A stretch of 64,000 bases of DNA, taken from Pedobacter cryoconitis. GTDB taxonomy: Bacteria > Bacteroidota > Bacteroidia > Sphingobacteriales > Sphingobacteriaceae. Under the pieces are notes generated by a model, which worked only from the letters and a program-made list of their open reading frames with translations, was not told where the DNA came from and searched no databases. Below, one piece after another: positions 63,948-64,000 of the stretch. The stretch covers positions 2,294,001 through 2,358,000 of the forward strand of contig NZ_JACHCG010000001.1 in the NCBI RefSeq assembly GCF_014200595.1, given 5' to 3'. Numbering within the stretch: position 1 is the first letter of the stretch; each line of letters opens with the position of its first letter. The translations under genes and the position numbers were made by a program.

Positions 63948-64000
63948 CTAAGAAATGAGACTAAATGTAGCAGGTGGTGGATGAGGTACTTCAGAATTAA
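63948..64000 (-). CDS. C-terminal end of a small Cys-rich protein, copy 3 (partial)
   Basis: Only the last 17 codons are in the window: NSEVPHPPPATFSLIS and a TAG stop at 63948-63950. The HPPP tail matches the C-termini of copy 1 (LDPPPSLC) and copy 2 (FHPPQSII), so this is probably a third member, placed directly before the MbnP/MbnH operon. The Cys motif itself would be outside the window. Confidence 0.5.
   Translation of the reverse strand, partial: NSEVPHPPPATFSLIS

Noticed and set aside
1..64000. CRISPR arrays, insertion sequences, rRNA operons, plasmid or phage structural genes
   Set aside because: No regularly spaced repeats, transposase-like frames, rRNA segments or capsid/tail/replication genes were recognised on reading both strands. 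The only mobility gene is the integrase.

Overview
The window looks like chromosomal DNA of a Bacteroidota member close to Pedobacter or another Sphingobacteriaceae. The signs are AT-rich DNA, almost no Shine-Dalgarno sites, promoters of the TTTG-N20-TAnnTTTG type, several TonB-dependent receptors with carboxypeptidase-like N-terminal domains, a DUF4249 partner, LytS/LytTR and PAS histidine kinases, and a CTnDOT-like tyrosine recombinase. The genus is an inference from gene content, not from a marker gene. I see no CRISPR array, insertion sequence or rRNA.

Positions 1-43,600 look like ordinary core or semi-core genome: electron transfer flavoprotein (etfBA), a bifunctional-nuclease family protein, a CNT nucleoside transporter, a PanE-like reductase, an oxygenase, an exported aspartic protease, citrate synthase, a TonB receptor with DUF4249, and PAS kinases. 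Small accessory modules are set among these. They are a PLP-dependent histidine decarboxylase divergent from an Lrp regulator; an arsenic operon (arsR, DUF6428, arsC, acr3) with a repeated candidate operator; a TonB receptor/LytS/LytTR operon; a TetR/TetX-like flavin monooxygenase pair with a perfect palindromic operator; and a run of three exported proteins of unknown role.

At 43,776 there is a complete tRNA-Lys(TTT) with a good promoter and terminator. It is followed directly by an IntDOT-like integrase, a hypothetical gene and a decayed CheB remnant. This is the usual left edge of an element integrated at a tRNA gene. I found no second copy of the tRNA 3' end, so the right end, if there is one, lies beyond the window.

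From 46,690 to the end almost everything is on the minus strand and concerns metals, haem and redox. In transcription order: a partial small Cys-rich protein at the window edge, two MbnP/MbnH-type pairs (MbnP lipoprotein plus MauG-like dihaem peroxidase), a CDICGCG outer-membrane protein, a DJ-1/PfpI lipoprotein, a YHS protein, an SCO copper chaperone, a second small Cys-rich protein, an AraC regulator and a short unknown gene. Next comes a two-subunit bd-oxidase-like complex in which both subunits carry a C-terminal cytochrome c domain, co-directional with a tiny membrane protein, a third MbnP and a lipoprotein. Last come a third small Cys-rich protein, a TonB siderophore-type receptor and a PepSY membrane protein. 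In known MbnP/MbnH systems the peroxidase converts a tryptophan of MbnP to kynurenine, which creates a Cu(I) site. The block therefore reads as a copper and haem handling island tied to a c-haem-bearing terminal oxidase. This is the part of the window most likely to hold undescribed biology.
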